From Nitrospira sp. (GTDB lineage: Bacteria; Nitrospirota; Nitrospiria; Nitrospirales; Nitrospiraceae): a stretch of DNA of 64,000 nt. Positions 35,204-44,153 of the stretch are shown here, one piece after another; the stretch's first letter is position 1; each line of letters begins with the position of its first letter. Location of the stretch: contig JAHBWR010000001.1 in assembly GCA_019636875.1 (NCBI GenBank), positions 23,363-87,362 of the forward strand, in the 5' to 3' direction. A program made the position numbers and the translations under genes. The notes under the pieces were generated by a model. It made no database searches. It saw only the letters and a program-made list of their open reading frames with translations, and was not told the DNA's origin.

Positions 35204-35701
35204 GTGACGGCTCGCTCACGCGCAACCTCGTCGGGTCCGGATGATGTCTTCCGACTCGCTGTTCGCTTTTTAGCCTATCGAGATCGGACGACTGCCCAAG
35301 TCGAACAGTTTCTCATCTCACGAGGTTTTTCGTCTCCTCAGGCCAAGCAAGCCATTCGCCGATTATCTGAACTGCGCTATCTTGATGATGCCGCCTTTGC
35401 TCGTCGATATGCTGAGAAGCGGTTGGCGGCTCGACCAGTAGGTCTGGAACGGCTGAAGGCAGAATTGCAAGCAAAGGGCATTACCGATCGTCTGGCCGAC
35501 CAAGTGGCTGCTGAAATCTTTCGATCGATTGATGAGGAGACCTTGGCACAACGAGTCGTGAGAAACGCGCAAAGGCCTGCACGCCGGTTAACGCCGATCC
35601 AAATTGGCCGCTTGCTCCATCAACGGGGTTTCACTGAAGAGACGATCGATCATATAATGGTGAGATTAGAAATGAACAAGGAATGTGCCCATGAACAATA
35701 G
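35204..35701 (+). CDS. recX: Regulatory protein RecX
   Basis: RecX binds RecA filaments and limits their activity. The product is about 165 residues when started at GTG 35204. A TTG at 35159 in the same frame would overlap recA by 41 bases. It contains the helical RecX repeats: DDVFRLAVRFLAYRDRTTAQ, LSELRYLDDAAFARRYAEKRL, and LLHQRGFTEETIDH near the C-terminus. It overlaps the alaS start by a few bases. recA-recX order is typical of bacteria. Confidence 0.9.
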   Translation: MTARSRATSSGPDDVFRLAVRFLAYRDRTTAQVEQFLISRGFSSPQAKQAIRRLSELRYLDDAAFARRYAEKRLAARPVGLERLKAELQAKGITDRLADQVAAEIFRSIDEETLAQRVVRNAQRPARRLTPIQIGRLLHQRGFTEETIDHIMVRLEMNKECAHEQ

Positions 35702-38324
35702 CGCGACTGAGCTCCGGCGTGCCTTTATACGCTATTTTGAGCAGCACGGCCACCAGGCTGTTCCCAGCTCCGCTCTGATTCCACAGGCGGATCCGACGCT
35801 CTTGTTCACCAATGCCGGAATGAATCAGTTCAAACGGGTGTTTCTCGGTGAAGAGTCACGCGCGTACAAACGAGCCGTGACGGTGCAAAAGTGTCTGCGT
35901 GCCGGCGGCAAGCATAACGATCTGGAAAATGTCGGATACACGAGGCGGCACCATACATTTTTCGAGATGCTCGGGAACTTCTCGTTCGGGGACTATTTCA
36001 AAGAAGAGGCGATCAAGTTCGGCTGGGAGTTTTTGACCGACACGGTTGGGTTGGCGAAGGACAGGCTCTGGGTCACGATCTTCCGCGAGGATGAAGAGGC
36101 AGACCGGCTCTGGAGGAAAATCGGTGTGCCGGCTTCCCGCATCATGCGGTGCGGCGAAAATGATAATTTTTGGCAGATGGCGGACACGGGTCCTTGTGGC
36201 CCTTGTTCCGAAATTCATTTTGATCAGGGGACAGTGGTTCCGGGCGACGATCGGCCGAATGGAGAGGGCGATCGAGTCATCGAAATCTGGAACCTCGTCT
36301 TCATGCAATACAACCGGGATTCCGCCGGCACACTACATCCCTTGCCGAAACCGAGTATCGATACGGGGATGGGGCTTGAGCGACTAGCGGCGGTCGCGCA
36401 GGGTGTCTTGAGCAATTATGACAGCGATTTGTTCACGCCGCTGTTGACTGCCATCGCAAACCGCGCCGGAGTGAAATATGGCGACAACGACCAATCGGAT
36501 CGATCCATGCGAGTCGTGGCCGACCATCTGCGTGCGATCACCTTCCTGATGACCGATGGGGTATTGCCGTCCAATGAAGGACGAGGTTACGTGCTGCGGC
36601 GAATCTTACGCCGTGCTGCACGTCATGGACGACTGCTCGGGATTGTTAAGCCATTCTTGTACGAACTGACGACATCGGTGGTTGAACAAATGGGTGAGGC
36701 CTATTCCGAGGTCACCCGTGCGGCAGGCACGATTGCCGAAGCCACGCGAGGCGAAGAAGAGCGGTTCATCGCGACGTTGGATCAAGGACTGCCGATTCTC
36801 AACGATCTAATTGGAAAGACCAGAGCGGCCGGAGGGGCAGTCCTGGCAGGTGGTGATGTCTTCAAGCTCTACGATACGTACGGGTTTCCAATGGATCTCA
36901 TCGCCGAAGCCTGCCGTGAGCAGGGGATGACAGTCGATGAGCCGGGATTTGATGCAGCAATCGAAGAACAACGCACGCGCGCGCGCAAGACCGGCGGGTT
37001 TGAGCAAGTCACGGCCCGTCCGGCTGTGGCAGAGCTGGCCAAGCGCGTGGGAGCCACGCAATTCATCGGCTACGATCGGCTGGAGAGCGACAGCGTTCTG
37101 CGAGCGATTCTCAAAGGCGAGCAGTTGGTGAAGGAAGCGTCAGAGGGAGATGAAGTAGAGCTCGCGCTGGATGCGACGCCATTTTATGCCGAAGGCGGTG
37201 GACAGGTCGGAGATCGTGGGACATTACTAGGCCCGGAAGGGTTAGTAGAGATTACCGATACGACGAGGCCGGCACCGACGCTGATCCTACACAAAGGTAT
37301 CGTTCAGAAGGGGACGATCCGAGAAGGCGAGCAACTTCGTCTCGCCGTCAATGCCTCAACCAGACAGGATGCTGCTCGGAATCACACGGCGACGCACTTG
37401 GTCCATGCGGCCTTGCGTGATCTGCTGGGCCCTCACGTGAAACAATACGGCTCGCTGGTTGGGCCAAACCGACTTCGGTTCGACTTTGCCCATTTTCGGC
37501 CGCTGTCGTCTCGCGATATCGATGACATCGAATCGACGGTCAATGATGAGATCCGGAAGAACGAGGCTGTGTGTGCCGAAGTCATGAACATCCAAGATGC
37601 CGTCGCGAACGGTGCCCTGGCATTTTTTGGCGACAAGTATGGGGAGCAGGTACGGGTCGTCAGCGTCGAATCATTCAGCAAGGAACTGTGCGGAGGCACC
37701 CACGTCGGGCGGACAGGGGACATTGGACTGTTCCGCATCGTGTCGGAGGGAGGCGTCGCAGCCGGTGTCCGCCGGATCGAGGCTCAGACCGGCAGTGGGG
37801 CCTATACGCTGATGAAGAGGCTCGAAGCCGATGTCCGTGAACTGTCGGACGTGTTGAAGGTGAGCCAATCAGAATTGGCGGCCAAGACTCGCAAACTCAT
37901 AGCTCAACTTAAGGACAAGGAACGGGAGTTGGAAGAGCTGAAGCTCAAGATGGCCGGCGGATCGACGGCGGCTTCGACTGCCCAAACTGTCGCCGGAGTG
38001 GCGGTGCATGTTCAACGGACGGACGGGCTTGATGTGAATGGTATGCGGGCGCTGGCTGATCAGTTGCGGGATAAGCTGAAGAGCGGCGTGATTGCGCTGG
38101 GCGCAGCATTGGCAGATGGGAAAGTTTCGTTGTTGGTCGTGGTGACGAAAGATTTGATCGGGCGACTGAAAGCAGGCGAGCTGATCAAAGCCATGGCGGC
38201 CGAAGTCGGAGGCAGCGGCGGCGGTCGACCTGAAATGGCTCAGGCCGGAGGCAAGGACCCAGCCAAGCTTGATGCCGCGTTGGAAAAGGTCTTTGGCTTG
38301 GTTGAACGCGCGCTTCAGCGGTAG
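35691..38324 (+). CDS. alaS: Alanyl-tRNA synthetase
   Basis: This ~877-residue enzyme charges tRNA-Ala. ATG 35691 is favoured, with AAGGA nearby. It overlaps recX by 11 bases, and GTG 35685 is an alternative. The aminoacylation domain starts LRRAFIRYFEQHGHQ, and ADPTLLFTNAGMNQFK is the catalytic core. The editing domain has zinc-site HxxxH (HTATHLVHA) and Cys in the LCGGTHVG motif. A DHHA1 and coiled-coil C-terminal domain follow. All regions are full length. Confidence 0.97.
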   Translation: MNNSATELRRAFIRYFEQHGHQAVPSSALIPQADPTLLFTNAGMNQFKRVFLGEESRAYKRAVTVQKCLRAGGKHNDLENVGYTRRHHTFFEMLGNFSFGDYFKEEAIKFGWEFLTDTVGLAKDRLWVTIFREDEEADRLWRKIGVPASRIMRCGENDNFWQMADTGPCGPCSEIHFDQGTVVPGDDRPNGEGDRVIEIWNLVFMQYNRDSAGTLHPLPKPSIDTGMGLERLAAVAQGVLSNYDSDLFTPLLTAIANRAGVKYGDNDQSDRSMRVVADHLRAITFLMTDGVLPSNEGRGYVLRRILRRAARHGRLLGIVKPFLYELTTSVVEQMGEAYSEVTRAAGTIAEATRGEEERFIATLDQGLPILNDLIGKTRAAGGAVLAGGDVFKLYDTYGFPMDLIAEACREQGMTVDEPGFDAAIEEQRTRARKTGGFEQVTARPAVAELAKRVGATQFIGYDRLESDSVLRAILKGEQLVKEASEGDEVELALDATPFYAEGGGQVGDRGTLLGPEGLVEITDTTRPAPTLILHKGIVQKGTIREGEQLRLAVNASTRQDAARNHTATHLVHAALRDLLGPHVKQYGSLVGPNRLRFDFAHFRPLSSRDIDDIESTVNDEIRKNEAVCAEVMNIQDAVANGALAFFGDKYGEQVRVVSVESFSKELCGGTHVGRTGDIGLFRIVSEGGVAAGVRRIEAQTGSGAYTLMKRLEADVRELSDVLKVSQSELAAKTRKLIAQLKDKERELEELKLKMAGGSTAASTAQTVAGVAVHVQRTDGLDVNGMRALADQLRDKLKSGVIALGAALADGKVSLLVVVTKDLIGRLKAGELIKAMAAEVGGSGGGRPEMAQAGGKDPAKLDAALEKVFGLVERALQR

Positions 38325-38328
38325 AATC

Positions 38329-38913
38329 ATGCCTGGTCGTATTCTCGCGCTCGATTATGGCACCAAGCGAATCGGCGTCGCACTCAGCGACGAGTTGAAG
38401 TGGACGGCGCAACCTCTTGAAACCTTCGAACGGCGGGCGTTGGAATGGGATATTGCGCATGTCGCTGGGTTGGTGACGGCTCACGATGTCGAACGAGTCG
38501 TCTTGGGCTTCCCGCTTCAGCTGGATGGCCGCGAAGGGCCTGCCGTCCTAGCCATGCGAGCGTTCGCCGAGAAGCTGGAAGCTGGAATTTCGGTGCCGAT
38601 CGTCTTGTGGGACGAACGGATGACGACGAAGGCCGCGGAGGATCTTCTGATTGCCGCCGACGTCAGTCGAAAAAAACGAAAAGGTGTGGTCGATCGAATC
38701 GCAGCGGCGATACTCTTGCAGAGCTATCTTGAGGCACAATCCTCCTCCTCGACGGCCAACCAAACGAACACCGGTGTTGACGGGATGGAGCAGCCGTGGG
38801 TAACAGAGGGGGCAGGCAACCAATCGCATGACGTTACGCGTACTTCTGACCGGAATCATCGCCGTCGTCGCGCTCGCCGCAACGGTCGGTTATCAGATGA
38901 TGCGATGGGCTGA
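38329..38913 (+). CDS. Putative pre-16S rRNA nuclease (YqgF/RuvX family) with C-terminal extension
   Basis: Starting at ATG 38329 (MPGRILALDYGTKRIGVALSD), the first ~140 residues are a complete YqgF/RuvX RNase-H-like domain, with the acidic Asp of DYGTKRIG, VLGFPLQLDG and VLWDERMTT. The family matures 16S rRNA and processes RNA. It normally ends near residue 140. Here it runs on about 55 polar residues, the last 29 overlapping mltG in another frame. The extension contains Arg-rich SDRNHRRRRARRNGR. It may be just read-through into the next gene, or real. Confidence 0.88.
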   Translation: MPGRILALDYGTKRIGVALSDELKWTAQPLETFERRALEWDIAHVAGLVTAHDVERVVLGFPLQLDGREGPAVLAMRAFAEKLEAGISVPIVLWDERMTTKAAEDLLIAADVSRKKRKGVVDRIAAAILLQSYLEAQSSSSTANQTNTGVDGMEQPWVTEGAGNQSHDVTRTSDRNHRRRRARRNGRLSDDAMG

Positions 38914-39910
38914 GGAGCCCGTCCTATCCAGCTCCGATCATGCGATCAACAAAATCGTCGTGGTCGCGGAAGGGGCGACGTTCCTCCACGTGGCGGCCTT
39001 ACTTGAACGTGAGGAGCTGATCCGAAGTCGATCCGCGTTTGTCAGGCTAGGGAAGTCACAAGAAGCGGATCGCAAAATTCAACCGGGGGAGTACGAACTC
39101 AATGGTGCGATGCCTCCGGCCGATATTCTTTCCAAACTGCTTACCGGTCGAGTGCTTCTTCACACTGTGACGATTCCCGAAGGGTATACCGTGAATCAAA
39201 TCGCCGATGTCCTGGAGGAACGGCAGATTACAAACCGTGCCGAGTTTCTTGGCTTGGCTTCGGATAAAGCCTTCATGAAGACTCTTGGCATCGCTGCAGA
39301 AACTGTTGAGGGGTACCTGTTTCCCGATACCTATCGCTTTGCCAAGGGCACCGCCGCCAAGGATGTCATCAAAACGATGGTCGAACAGCTCGACCGTGTC
39401 ATGACCGAGGAATGGCAGACAAAAGCAAACGATATGAACTTGACGGTCCATCAAATCCTGACACTGGCCTCGGTGATTGAAAAAGAAACCGGATCGGGGG
39501 ATGAACGGCCTCACATTTCCTCCGTGTTCCACAATCGGTTAAAGAAACGTATTCCACTGCAGAGTGATCCAACGGTGATCTACGGTCTGCCGAATTTCGA
39601 CGGCAACCTTCGCAAGAAAGACCTTTCCCATGCCAGCCCCTATAACACCTATCGATGGGCCGGTTTGCCACCTGGCCCGATTGCGAGTCCTGGGGCTGAG
39701 TCGATTCGTGCTGCCCTGTATCCTGCGACGTCAAAATTCCTCTACTTTGTATCCAGAAACGACGGCACGCATCACTTTTCGGCCACCTTGATGGAACATA
39801 ATCGGGCCGTTGAAAAGTACCAGAAGCGTCCATTCAAAAGGGAGCCTCAATCGCAAACCTCGGTTCGGCCAGCGACTCACGATCTGGCCTTTGTCAAAGG
39901 AGTATCGTAA
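38828..39910 (+). CDS. mltG: Endolytic murein transglycosylase MltG
   Basis: The 360-residue membrane-anchored enzyme has one N-terminal helix (about residues 6-25) and then a LysM-like and YceG domain. The catalytic Glu sits in LASVIEKETG. PLQSDPTVIYGL and YNTYRWAGLPPGPIASPG are family hallmarks. It cuts nascent peptidoglycan strands and limits glycan length. ATG 38828 overlaps the yqgF frame by 86 bases, and no later start keeps the anchor helix. deoC follows three bases after its stop. Confidence 0.93.
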   Translation: MTLRVLLTGIIAVVALAATVGYQMMRWAEEPVLSSSDHAINKIVVVAEGATFLHVAALLEREELIRSRSAFVRLGKSQEADRKIQPGEYELNGAMPPADILSKLLTGRVLLHTVTIPEGYTVNQIADVLEERQITNRAEFLGLASDKAFMKTLGIAAETVEGYLFPDTYRFAKGTAAKDVIKTMVEQLDRVMTEEWQTKANDMNLTVHQILTLASVIEKETGSGDERPHISSVFHNRLKKRIPLQSDPTVIYGLPNFDGNLRKKDLSHASPYNTYRWAGLPPGPIASPGAESIRAALYPATSKFLYFVSRNDGTHHFSATLMEHNRAVEKYQKRPFKREPQSQTSVRPATHDLAFVKGVS

Positions 39911-39913
39911 CGG

Positions 39914-40576
39914 ATGTCTCGATGGAATCTACCTGATCTGATTGACCATACTGTGTTGAGGCCGGATGCGACGAAAGACGACGTACTCCGGTTGTGCCAG
40001 GAGGCGAGAGACAACAAGTTCACCGTCGTGTTTGTCCCGCCATGCTATATCGATGAGGCGGTCGAGGCAGTTGCGAATACGGCCATCCGAGTGGGGATTC
40101 CGATTGGATTTCCTTTAGGCGGGCATACGACTAAAACCAAGGTTGCTGAAGCGATCGAGGCTGTGGCTCGCGGCGCACGGGTCTTGGACATGGTGCTCAA
40201 CGTCAGCCGCCTGAAATCCGGAGATCATACCGTAGTCCGATCAGACATTGCTGAGATCGTCAAGGCGACACCTGGGGTCGAGCACAAAGTCATTCTTGAG
40301 ACCTGCTATTTGACGCAGGAGGAGAAGCGGACCGCTTGTCATCTGGTGGTAGAAGCCGGAGCGGAGTACGTCAAGACGTCGACCGGTTTTGGCGCAGCCG
40401 GCGCGACGGTTGAAGATGTGCGGTTGATGAAGGACGTTGTGGCAGGGCGGGCAAAGGTCAAGGCTTCGGGTGGTATCCGTGATTGGAAGACCACCCTGGC
40501 GATGTTGGAAGCAGGAGCTGACCGAATCGGTACCAGCGCCAGCCTCAAGATCCTTCATGAATGGCGCGTGGCATAA
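39914..40576 (+). CDS. deoC: Deoxyribose-phosphate aldolase
   Basis: The 220-residue TIM-barrel protein is of bacterial DeoC size. It cleaves 2-deoxyribose 5-phosphate to acetaldehyde and glyceraldehyde 3-phosphate. The Schiff-base Lys is in YVKTSTGFG (about 155), with the second Lys in KVKASGGIR. LIDHTVLRP near the start is also standard. It is in an operon with mltG. The DeoB-like gene lies 115 bases downstream, but that protein lacks key residues (see finding). Confidence 0.93.
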   Translation: MSRWNLPDLIDHTVLRPDATKDDVLRLCQEARDNKFTVVFVPPCYIDEAVEAVANTAIRVGIPIGFPLGGHTTKTKVAEAIEAVARGARVLDMVLNVSRLKSGDHTVVRSDIAEIVKATPGVEHKVILETCYLTQEEKRTACHLVVEAGAEYVKTSTGFGAAGATVEDVRLMKDVVAGRAKVKASGGIRDWKTTLAMLEAGADRIGTSASLKILHEWRVA

Positions 40577-40691
40577 CCCGAGCTGGATCATCGCAGAACG
40601 CGGTAACTTTCCACTCTAGGTCCTCTCGGATCTCCCTATCGGTCCCATACGTCTCTACTTCCATCCACCTCGATTTGGGTAGAGTGCATCG

Positions 40692-41849
40692 ATGATTAAT
40701 CGAATTATTCTTCTCGTCATCGACGGGTTTGGAATTGGTGCCTTGCCGGATGGCGGTGACTACGGCGATACAGACGCCAACACCCTTGAGCATTTGGCTG
40801 AGGCGGTCGATGGATTGACGTTGCCTAATTTCGAGATGCTTGGGCTTGGCCATGTCGCGTCGGTCAAAGGCGTGCGCAGGATGGGGCAACCGAGCGGCAA
40901 TTTTGGACGCCTCGCGTTCGCCTCGCCTGGCAAAGATTCCATTGTGGGCTACTGGGAAATCGGCGGCGTGATCCAGCGCGATGTCCCGACCGTCTGCAAC
41001 ACGGGCGTTCCAGCCAAGATCGTCGACATCGTTGAACAGATCTTAGGACGAAAATCGATCGGAAAGAGCATCGCGTCGATGGGAGTAATGCTCCGCCGAT
41101 CTGGCGCGGAACATATGGCTACCGGGGGGCCGATCCTTTGGACCGATGGGGGGAATACCTGTTGGGTCGCCATGCATGAATCATTCATGGCACCATCTGA
41201 ATTTCATCAGCGCTGTCGAGATATTCGAAAATCGGGGAAAGATGCAGGCCTTTTTGTCCGTGTCGTCGCTCAGCCGGTCACCGGTGGACAGGACGCACTT
41301 CGCCCACAGGTTGGACGAAAAGACTTTGTGGTGGAACCTCCGGGTGTGACGATGTTGGACGTCTTGAGCCGATCTGGACAGCTCGCGATGGGCGTGGGAA
41401 AAGTCTACGACTTGTTCAGCGGCCGAGGATTCACAAAAGCGTTTCCGGTTGCATCAGGAATGGTGGCCTTTGATGAGGTGATCGTCATGCTAGGCAAGAT
41501 GCCGAGGGGTCTTGTCTGCGCCAGCCTGGATCTGCTATCTGAGGATGCTGGACGAGCGGCTACGGCCGTGCAAGAGTTTGATCGTCGTCTCCCGGAACTC
41601 TTCGAGAAACTGCGTCTTGGCGATATGGTAATCATAACGGGGGATCATGGGAGAGATTTCTTTTTGCCGGGACGGACGTCTACACGGGAGTATGTTCCCG
41701 TCTTCGTCGCCGGGCCGAAGCTCGCGCAAGGGGTCGACTTGGGAAGCAGACCAACTGCCGCTGATGTGGGTCAGACGATCGTGGAAGCGCTTCGGGCTGA
41801 GCGACTCCTGGTCGGCGATAGTTTTTTTGATGCGCTCAGGCCAGGGTAA
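40692..41849 (+). CDS. Phosphopentomutase (DeoB) homologue with altered metal site
   Basis: The 385-residue protein aligns end to end with DeoB: VIDGFGIGALPDGGDYGD at the start, GTGG-type and CNTGVP regions, ITGDHGRDF near the end, and STREYVPVF. The canonical GKDTMTGHWE has become GKDSIVGYWE. The FDALFGHRRD block is missing, the GTDHTREY motif has become GRTSTREY, and the IARPF Arg has become Gln. From memory these cover Thr85, Asp286, His291, His339 and Arg193 of the B. cereus enzyme. A metal-1 site (Asp, Asp, His) remains. Catalysis as a mutase is doubtful. Confidence 0.8.
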   Translation: MINRIILLVIDGFGIGALPDGGDYGDTDANTLEHLAEAVDGLTLPNFEMLGLGHVASVKGVRRMGQPSGNFGRLAFASPGKDSIVGYWEIGGVIQRDVPTVCNTGVPAKIVDIVEQILGRKSIGKSIASMGVMLRRSGAEHMATGGPILWTDGGNTCWVAMHESFMAPSEFHQRCRDIRKSGKDAGLFVRVVAQPVTGGQDALRPQVGRKDFVVEPPGVTMLDVLSRSGQLAMGVGKVYDLFSGRGFTKAFPVASGMVAFDEVIVMLGKMPRGLVCASLDLLSEDAGRAATAVQEFDRRLPELFEKLRLGDMVIITGDHGRDFFLPGRTSTREYVPVFVAGPKLAQGVDLGSRPTAADVGQTIVEALRAERLLVGDSFFDALRPG

Positions 41850-41872
41850 CGAAGAACGAGAACGAAGCAACC

Positions 41873-42334
41873 ATGTCCATTGAACAACGTCTCAAAGAAT
41901 TGAAACTTGACTTGCCGGCGCCTCCGAAGCCATTAGCGAACTATGTACCGGTTGTGAGAGTAGGGGATCTGCTGTTCTTGTCCGGTGTGCTGCCGTCGCG
42001 TGACGGACAATTGGTGATGACCGGCAAACTTGGACAGGGTCTCACGGTCGAGCAAGGAGTGGAAGCCGCGAGGATCGCGGTGCTGAACGGGATCAGTATC
42101 ATTCGGAGTTCGACCGGATCACTGGATCTGGTGAAGCAGATCGTTAAAATGGTCGGCTATGTCGCCTCTGCTCCTGGCTTTACGGACCAGCCGCAGATCC
42201 TCAATGGCGCGTCGGATCTGCTCATCACCATTTTCGGAGACGCAGGGCGACACGCCCGTGTTGCCGTCGGTGCTGCCGAACTACCGCGCCACGCTCCGGT
42301 GGAGATCGAACTGATTGTTCAGATTATGTCGTAA
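41873..42334 (+). CDS. RidA family (YjgF/YER057c/UK114) protein
   Basis: The 153-residue protein matches RidA-like enamine/imine deaminases of the longer type (YjgH-like): VVRVGDLLFLSGVLPSRDGQ, GVEAARIAVLNGISIIRSS and VGAAELPRHAPVEIELI. Canonical RidA uses an Arg at the position of the C-terminal GAxxLPxxxxVEIE motif. Here GAAELPRHAPVEIE carries Arg-His, which fits. It lies 24 bases downstream of the DeoB-like gene and is probably cotranscribed. It would remove reactive enamines formed by PLP enzymes. Confidence 0.9.
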   Translation: MSIEQRLKELKLDLPAPPKPLANYVPVVRVGDLLFLSGVLPSRDGQLVMTGKLGQGLTVEQGVEAARIAVLNGISIIRSSTGSLDLVKQIVKMVGYVASAPGFTDQPQILNGASDLLITIFGDAGRHARVAVGAAELPRHAPVEIELIVQIMS

Positions 42335-42428
42335 CTCGCCTTGACTCCGCAAAAATTCGCTTGTTAAAGTCGAACAGGCATCGCTTGAAAACCTCCATGG
42401 GTCTTTGAAACTTCCCGGTAGGCTATTT

Positions 42429-44153
42429 ATGCATCGAATGTCGATCATTGCCCGGTTGCTGACGTACAGTCTGCTCATGTTGTGTGGATGGAGCGATTCG
42501 CTCACATATGCCAAGCAGGTTGCCATTGCGCTCTCTTCCCAGGCCGTCACTCCGGGGGCGACGTTGACGTTGAGCGGGACAGGGTTTGGGAGCTTTCAGT
42601 CGACTCAGTTCAATCGAGTGACCGTCAATGGAGTCCCGGCGTTGGTGCAACGATGGGAATCGGAGGCCATTGAAATTAAAGTTCCTTTCAAAGCGACGAG
42701 CGGTTTGGTTGAAGTGTTGATCGGGAAGAAGAAGCTACTCGCCGGACATGTGGCCATCGTTGCTCCATATATTGAGACCATTTCACCTGCCGAGGCTGAA
42801 CGTGGCACAACAGTACAGATTGCGGGTCGTCATTTCGGTCTGTCCGCAGGAGCCAGAGATCCCAATACGATGTTCGGTGTGAATGATGTCATGGTGGGTG
42901 GCGTCAAGGTCCGTCCGCGTCGTTGGAAGGACGATAAGATCGAGCTGGTTATTCCTCCGAATGCCACGAGCGGCGAGGTGGTGGTTCGTCTTGCGTCATC
43001 TGATCCCCTGCCGAACGGGTCCTGCTGCTCGCCCGTTGAATACCTGGTCAGTAATCCTGTTCCGCTGAAGCTGATTCCCTCTGTGCGCGTAGATCCACTG
43101 AGTGGTCCCGTCGGGACGAAGGTGGTCTTGTTCGGTCAGGGATTTGGCCCTGTCAAAGAATCGGTGGATGACGCGGTCTTGATTGGAGGACGACCGACCA
43201 CGATCGCCCAGTGGAAGGATGACGTCATCGTGGTGCATGTTCCGCTGGATGCCGAGTCCGGTCCGGTTGTGCTCCGATACAAAGGACGGGAGCGGGTTGT
43301 CGGCGAGTTTGCGGTGCACATGCCACGCGCCGTTTCTCTGAGTCCTGCCAGTGCGCCTATCGGGACGCTGCTTCGCATCAATGGGGAACACTTTGGGTTT
43401 TACTCGGAAAGTGGATCCACGCCGTTCAATTTTACGGATTTCAATACAGGTGAAAATCGAGTCGAGATCGGCGGAGTACCGGCCGTCGTGTATCGATGGA
43501 ACGACGACCGTATCGACGTCTGGGTACCCTTTAGCGCGAAAAGCGGGAAGGTCGTCATTTACCGTAGTGCCAACAGACCGAACGTCGCTGGGCTCTGTTG
43601 TGCCGAGCAGGGCACGGTTGCCGTCGAAGCCGGGAACTTCACCGTTGTTAAGCCGGTTATTGACTCGTATGAACCAAAGTCGGCTGGATTGGATGCCACC
43701 GTCACCATAAAGGGAAACGGATTCGGGACGTTTCTCAAGACGGCCGAACATGCTGACCTTGCATTGAACCAGAAGGCCTACAAGCGACGAACCGACCTTG
43801 AAATTAACGACCCTGATGTGAATGACACCGTCGTGTCGAATGTCTCGCGGACGGAAGTGCTCTTTAACGGTTCAGCCGCGTTAGTCCAGTCATGGACCGA
43901 TCACGAGATTGTGGTCAAAGTGCCGCACCGTAATCTTTATGGAATCGGAAAGAAGGGAGATTTCTTTGATGACCTTGCAACTGGTCCACTCATCGTACGC
44001 CGAGGTTCATGGGATCTGCTTCCGGACGGGACCTGCTGCTCGGCAAAGAAATGGTTGACGCTCGAAGCCGGACAGTTCACCATCGAAGCAAAGGGACTTC
44101 CCGACGATGGGTACTGGACGAACAACCGACCGGACGCGAATACTAATCAATAA
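42429..44153 (+). CDS. Exported multi-domain IPT/TIG protein with Cys-Cys pairs
   Basis: The 574-residue protein has an N-terminal signal (LLTYSLLMLCGW, about residues 10-30) and about five IPT/TIG (Ig-like) domains, each opening with the V-x-P-x-x-G-x-x-x-T/V pattern (SLSPASAPIGTLLRINGEHFG; VTIKGNGFG). Vicinal Cys pairs at 199-200, 390-391 and 536-537 (GSCCS, GLCCA, GTCCS) recur near domain borders. Disulfides or metal binding are possible. Its TAATG junction with the Ycf48-like gene implies coupled translation. Probably periplasmic or surface-exposed. Function unknown. Confidence 0.8.
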   Translation: MHRMSIIARLLTYSLLMLCGWSDSLTYAKQVAIALSSQAVTPGATLTLSGTGFGSFQSTQFNRVTVNGVPALVQRWESEAIEIKVPFKATSGLVEVLIGKKKLLAGHVAIVAPYIETISPAEAERGTTVQIAGRHFGLSAGARDPNTMFGVNDVMVGGVKVRPRRWKDDKIELVIPPNATSGEVVVRLASSDPLPNGSCCSPVEYLVSNPVPLKLIPSVRVDPLSGPVGTKVVLFGQGFGPVKESVDDAVLIGGRPTTIAQWKDDVIVVHVPLDAESGPVVLRYKGRERVVGEFAVHMPRAVSLSPASAPIGTLLRINGEHFGFYSESGSTPFNFTDFNTGENRVEIGGVPAVVYRWNDDRIDVWVPFSAKSGKVVIYRSANRPNVAGLCCAEQGTVAVEAGNFTVVKPVIDSYEPKSAGLDATVTIKGNGFGTFLKTAEHADLALNQKAYKRRTDLEINDPDVNDTVVSNVSRTEVLFNGSAALVQSWTDHEIVVKVPHRNLYGIGKKGDFFDDLATGPLIVRRGSWDLLPDGTCCSAKKWLTLEAGQFTIEAKGLPDDGYWTNNRPDANTNQ

